This document shows, in pieces, positions 4,627 through 7,541 of a stretch of 7,541 bases of DNA. The position numbers and the translations under genes were made by a program. Below the pieces are notes generated by a model. It made no database searches. It saw nothing but the letters and a program-made list of their open reading frames with translations, and was not told the origin of the DNA. Position 1 is the first letter of the stretch, and every line of letters starts with the position of its first letter. The stretch spans positions 1-7,541 of the forward strand of contig CALIQO010000286.1 of assembly GCA_938044055.1 (NCBI GenBank), in the 5' to 3' direction. The DNA is from an uncultured Saprospiraceae bacterium (GTDB taxonomy: Bacteria; Bacteroidota; Bacteroidia; Chitinophagales; Saprospiraceae).

Positions 4627-6342
4627 ATGTATTTCAATTCACAAGGAACAGAAGAAGTAACTTATGATGCCATCGTTGTAGGTTCAGGAATAAGTGGCGG
4701 ATGGGCAGCGAAAGAACTTTCAGAGAAAGGGTTGAAAACCCTAGTGCTTGAGAGAGGAAGAGATGTTCCCCACGGCAGTTACCCGACAGCGAATATGGAA
4801 ACCTGGGAGCTACCTAATAGAAACAGGTTGACCAGAGAAGAGTTAAAAGATTATGAGAAACAGAAAAGAACGGGATATACCACTCGCCCTGAATCTATCC
4901 ACTGGTGGGTTAAAGATACAGAACATCCATATTCAGAGGATAAACCATTTGATTGGATCAGAGGATATCATGTAGGAGGCAGGTCTCTTATGTGGGGAAG
5001 ACAGAGTTATCGATTCAGCGACATAGATTTCGAAGCCAATGATCGGGATGGTATAGCGGTAGACTGGCCTATAAGGTATAAGGATATTGCCCCTTGGTAT
5101 GATTATGTAGAAGGATATATCGGAGTATCTGGCCGCAATGAGGGATTGAAACAATTGCCAGACGGTAACTTTTTACCGGCCATGGACTTTTACTGTCCAG
5201 AAGAACATCTGGCTGGCAAGATTAAAGAGAATTTTACGGATCGTATGATGACGATTGGTCGAGTGGCGCATATTACATCTGCTGCTCCAGGTCAGTTTCA
5301 AGCTCGAGGCAAATGTCAGTATCGGAATCGATGCATCAGAGGTTGTCCATATGGCGCTTACTTCAGTTCTAACTCTTGCACGCTGCCAGCTGGCAAGGCT
5401 TCAGGGAATATGACACTGAGACCTAATTCTATCGTCTCAGAGATAATTTATGATAACGAAACACAGAAGGCAAGAGGCGTACGAGTGCTGGATTCTGAAA
5501 CCCTTGAAACCAAGGAGTATTATGCTAAGATTGTATTCTTATGTGCATCGGCACTAGGCTCATCATTTATTTTGCTTAATTCTAAGTCAGATCGATTCCC
5601 AGATGGATTCGGGAATGATTCTGGCGAGTTGGGACACAACGTTATGGATCATCATTTCAGAATAGGAGCATCTGGAGAATCTGAGATGTGGCAGGATAAA
5701 TATTACAAAGGCAGAAGACCTAATGGCATCTATGTACCTAGGTTCCAGAATATAAGTAAGGATACCAAAAAGAAGAACTACCTACGTGGTTTCGGTTATC
5801 AAGGAGGTGCAGGTAGAAATGGCTGGGGCCACAATGTTAAAGAACTTGCATTCGGAGCAGAGTGGAAAGAAATACAGAGACAACCAGGTATGTGGAGAAT
5901 GGGATTGTCTGGCTTCGGCGAATGTCTGCCTTATCATGAAAATAGAGTGTATATCAATGATGATGTAAAAGATAAGTATGGCATGCCTACATTGACCATG
6001 GATGCAGAATGGAAAGAGAACGAATATGAGATGAGGAAGGATATGATGTCAGAAGCTGCAGAGATGTTGGAAGCCGGCGGCTTTAAAAATGTCCAAACAT
6101 ATAATAGAGGCTGCAACCCAGGTTTAGGAATCCACGAAATGGGAACCGCAAGAATGGGAAGAAATCCTAAAACTTCTGTATTGAATGGAAACAATCAGGT
6201 TCATGCTGCTAAAAATGTATTCGTTACGGATGGTGCATGTATGACCAGTGCTGCTTGTGTTAATCCATCGCTTACATATATGGCACTTACAGCCAGAGCA
6301 GCGGATTTCGCAGTTTCAGAATTGAAAAAAGGAAACCTTTAA
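4627..6342 (+). CDS. GMC-family FAD-dependent dehydrogenase (gluconate/sugar dehydrogenase large-subunit type)
   Basis: This 571-aa flavoenzyme is predicted to oxidise an alcohol group of a sugar, glycoside or sugar acid. Near the N terminus is the Rossmann FAD motif GSGISGG (19-25), with Glu42 in LVLERG at the ribose-binding position. GGRSLMWG (117-124) is the family's second FAD motif. At the C terminus are GIHEMGTARMG (501-511; catalytic-type His503), VFVTDGACMTSAACVNPS (531-548; N546 as the second active-site residue) and a final TARAAD helix. Cysteines C230, C236 and C240 have spacing C-x5-C-x3-C, which as I remember it is that of the iron-sulphur ligands in FAD glucose and fructose dehydrogenase large subunits; C251 is nearby. 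There is no signal peptide, so export would depend on the Tat-type small subunit encoded 33 bp downstream. The substrate is unknown, and no cytochrome subunit is adjacent. Confidence 0.9.
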   Translation: MYFNSQGTEEVTYDAIVVGSGISGGWAAKELSEKGLKTLVLERGRDVPHGSYPTANMETWELPNRNRLTREELKDYEKQKRTGYTTRPESIHWWVKDTEHPYSEDKPFDWIRGYHVGGRSLMWGRQSYRFSDIDFEANDRDGIAVDWPIRYKDIAPWYDYVEGYIGVSGRNEGLKQLPDGNFLPAMDFYCPEEHLAGKIKENFTDRMMTIGRVAHITSAAPGQFQARGKCQYRNRCIRGCPYGAYFSSNSCTLPAGKASGNMTLRPNSIVSEIIYDNETQKARGVRVLDSETLETKEYYAKIVFLCASALGSSFILLNSKSDRFPDGFGNDSGELGHNVMDHHFRIGASGESEMWQDKYYKGRRPNGIYVPRFQNISKDTKKKNYLRGFGYQGGAGRNGWGHNVKELAFGAEWKEIQRQPGMWRMGLSGFGECLPYHENRVYINDDVKDKYGMPTLTMDAEWKENEYEMRKDMMSEAAEMLEAGGFKNVQTYNRGCNPGLGIHEMGTARMGRNPKTSVLNGNNQVHAAKNVFVTDGACMTSAACVNPSLTYMALTARAADFAVSELKKGNL

Positions 6343-6375
6343 GAAATAACCATTAATCATTAATATAGGATAAGG

Positions 6376-6948
6376 ATGAATAGGAGAGAAGCATTGAAAA
6401 ATACTACCCTGATTGCAGGATATACGTTTCTAGTAGGAGCAGGCTTAAGCACTGTCAGTTCGTGTAAGGTTGATAGTACACCGACATGGGTTCCAGACTT
6501 TCTTACTCAAGAACAAGTGGACCTTGTAGCTGAAATAGCAGAACGTATTATTCCGAAGACCGATACACCAGGTGCTAAAGAAGCCATGGTTCATCGTTTT
6601 ATAGATGCTAATGTAAGAGACAATTTTACGATAGAGCAACAAGGGATGTTTGCAGAAGCACTTAAGATATTCGATGTGAAAGCACAAGAGAGCCACCAGA
6701 AGAATTTCGTCAGCATTACCGATGATGAAAAAGATGGTATTCTCAAGGCCTTGCATCAAGAGTCCATTGCATACGCAGAATCTAATCCAGGAGAACCTCA
6801 TGTCTTTCCTGTTATGAAAGACATGACTTCATTTGGGTATTTCACCTCAGAAGTAGGGGCTACTCAATTTCTGAAATTTGACCCCATTCCAGGAGAATTT
6901 ATAGGCTGTGTTCCACTTTCAGAAGTAGGAGGAACCTGGGCGCTATAA
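6376..6948 (+). CDS. Gluconate 2-dehydrogenase subunit 3 family protein, Tat-type lipoprotein signal
   Basis: This is a 190-aa small subunit that normally binds a GMC large subunit and carries it through the Tat system. The N terminus MNRREALKNT has a twin Arg (R3, R4), followed by a hydrophobic stretch and VSSC with a lipobox-like Cys30, so the complex would be lipid-anchored outside the cytoplasmic membrane. Family features are FLTQEQVDLVAEIAERIIPKTDTPGA (given by its ends, 42-67), the helical middle, and the C-terminal TSFGYFTSEVGA followed by FDPIPGEFIGC. AGGATAAGG directly precedes the ATG. It lies 33 bp after the GMC gene and is surely in its operon. The last 85 bases overlap the convergent helix-hairpin-helix gene on the other strand. 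Confidence 0.9.
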   Translation: MNRREALKNTTLIAGYTFLVGAGLSTVSSCKVDSTPTWVPDFLTQEQVDLVAEIAERIIPKTDTPGAKEAMVHRFIDANVRDNFTIEQQGMFAEALKIFDVKAQESHQKNFVSITDDEKDGILKALHQESIAYAESNPGEPHVFPVMKDMTSFGYFTSEVGATQFLKFDPIPGEFIGCVPLSEVGGTWAL

Positions 6949-7541
6949 GTGGTAAGATATGGTCTTACCTTCTCTAGCCAATGCGCATCCATAACACCTA
7001 TGAGTAAGATTTCATCAACTTTTGAAAAATCACCATGCTGACGGAAGTAGGCACTTATTAGTTTGGCTTCCTGGTAAGATATGTATGGATGCTTAGACAA
7101 TACTTTAGGGTCAGATTCATTGATGTTGATGGGTTTTATAAAATCTGATATGGATACTTGGTCCTTAATAGAAAGATACTTTTCTCTATCCATTCCATAG
7201 ACTTCTTGTAATTGTGTGATGTTGTGATATCCTCCTAGAATGTTTCTATACTTTACAATCCTCCGTGCATATGAAGGGCCTACGCCTCTTATATATTGTA
7301 ACTGGATCTCATCTGCCGTATTGATATCTATTAATACTTCATTCTTTGTAGATTCGATTTTCTGTTTTGATAAATTAGTAGAATCTGATTTATCAGGAGA
7401 AACATTAAAGTTAGCATCCTCTTTCTGTGCTATAAGAGCAGGAATTTTAGTAGATAGGGTTTTAGTTTCAAGAGTAGGTGTAGATTGTTTTATATCGATA
7501 AGTGTATCTAGGTGGTTATAGATTTCTTCTGTTATACCATA
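6864..7541 (-). CDS. Helix-hairpin-helix (ComEA-like) protein, C-terminal part (5' end outside window)
   Basis: The minus-strand frame is open from the window end to TGA at 6866-6864, giving 225 visible residues. The Met at 7193 is internal, because the first HhH domain lies upstream of it. The visible N-terminal part (about 7541-7340) is a Ser/Thr/Lys-rich linker. HhH domain 1 (about 7331-7150) reads IDINTADEIQLQYIRGVGP and continues ARRIVKYRN with GGY and LQEVYGM; IRGVGP is the DNA-binding hairpin. Domain 2 (about 7140-6955) starts ININESDPKVLSKHPYIS and ends VRPYL, with a degenerate hairpin. Such tandem HhH proteins are common in Bacteroidota and relate to ComEA DNA-binding domains; their cellular role is mostly unknown. 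The final 26 residues (SAQVPPTSESG to NFRN) follow the usual domain end and are read antisense to the neighbouring gene. Confidence 0.85.
   Translation of the reverse strand, partial: YGITEEIYNHLDTLIDIKQSTPTLETKTLSTKIPALIAQKEDANFNVSPDKSDSTNLSKQKIESTKNEVLIDINTADEIQLQYIRGVGPSYARRIVKYRNILGGYHNITQLQEVYGMDREKYLSIKDQVSISDFIKPININESDPKVLSKHPYISYQEAKLISAYFRQHGDFSKVDEILLIGVMDAHWLEKVRPYLTTYSAQVPPTSESGTQPINSPGMGSNFRN
6951..6969. terminator. Stem-loop at the convergent gene ends (weak terminator candidate)
   Basis: GGTAAGA (6951-6957) pairs perfectly with TCTTACC (6963-6969) around a TATGG loop, two bases after the small-subunit stop codon. The following + strand sequence is TTCTCT, only partly U-rich, and the minus side has no U run, so termination efficiency is doubtful. 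It may simply protect the 3' end. The stem also lies inside the helix-hairpin-helix coding sequence. Confidence 0.35.

Noticed and set aside
6445..6801. Minus-strand open frame of 118 codons inside the small-subunit gene
   Set aside because: The plus-strand frame has recognisable family motifs; the antisense product is Cys/Phe-rich with no domain and no ribosome site.
7240..7521. Plus-strand open frame of 93 codons at the right edge
   Set aside because: It is the antisense shadow of the helix-hairpin-helix gene, which has clear domain motifs on the minus strand.

Overview
The window looks like chromosomal DNA from a member of the Bacteroidota, most likely Saprospiria-like (inference). The sequence is AT-rich. 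Four proteins carry short lipoprotein signals. There is a Cys-rich C-x-D-x-x-A-x-N-Y-N motif common in that phylum, an MbnP-like/di-haem peroxidase gene pair, and a GMC oxidoreductase paired with a gluconate-2-dehydrogenase subunit-3 protein. No mobile element, CRISPR array, rRNA or tRNA was seen.

Left block (1-2896, + strand). Four genes are packed with stop/start overlaps of 4, 8 and 4 bp: the 3' end of a TerC-family membrane protein, a lipoprotein ApbE (FAD:protein FMN transferase), a DnaQ/ExoX-like 3'-5' exonuclease, and an MbnP-like lipoprotein. They are probably one translationally coupled transcript, although their functions have no obvious common theme. After a 194-bp gap, which holds a possible 52-codon ORF, comes a di-haem cytochrome c peroxidase/MbnH-family lipoprotein (3091-4185). 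It is the usual partner of MbnP-like proteins.

Middle block (4186-4626), without recognised protein genes. This is the most unusual part. Two modules lie in tandem, each made of a 7-8 bp hairpin with a tetraloop, a 9-nt linker, an identical 22-nt block, and then an intrinsic terminator with a U run. The hairpins, linkers and terminator stems differ between copies, while the 22-nt block is invariant. This suggests a pair of sibling small RNAs, or tandem attenuators ahead of the downstream operon. I do not recognise the family.

Right block (4627-6948, + strand). A GMC-family FAD dehydrogenase with three cysteines spaced as in iron-sulphur-containing sugar dehydrogenases is followed by its likely small subunit, which has a Tat-like lipoprotein signal. 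Together they probably form a periplasmic, membrane-tethered sugar or sugar-acid dehydrogenase. The small subunit probably carries the signal-less large subunit through Tat.

Right edge (6864-7541, - strand). This is the C-terminal part of a double helix-hairpin-helix (ComEA-like) protein, open to the window end. Its last 26 residues are read antisense through the 3' end of the small-subunit gene, giving an 85-bp convergent overlap with a 7-bp stem-loop beside it.
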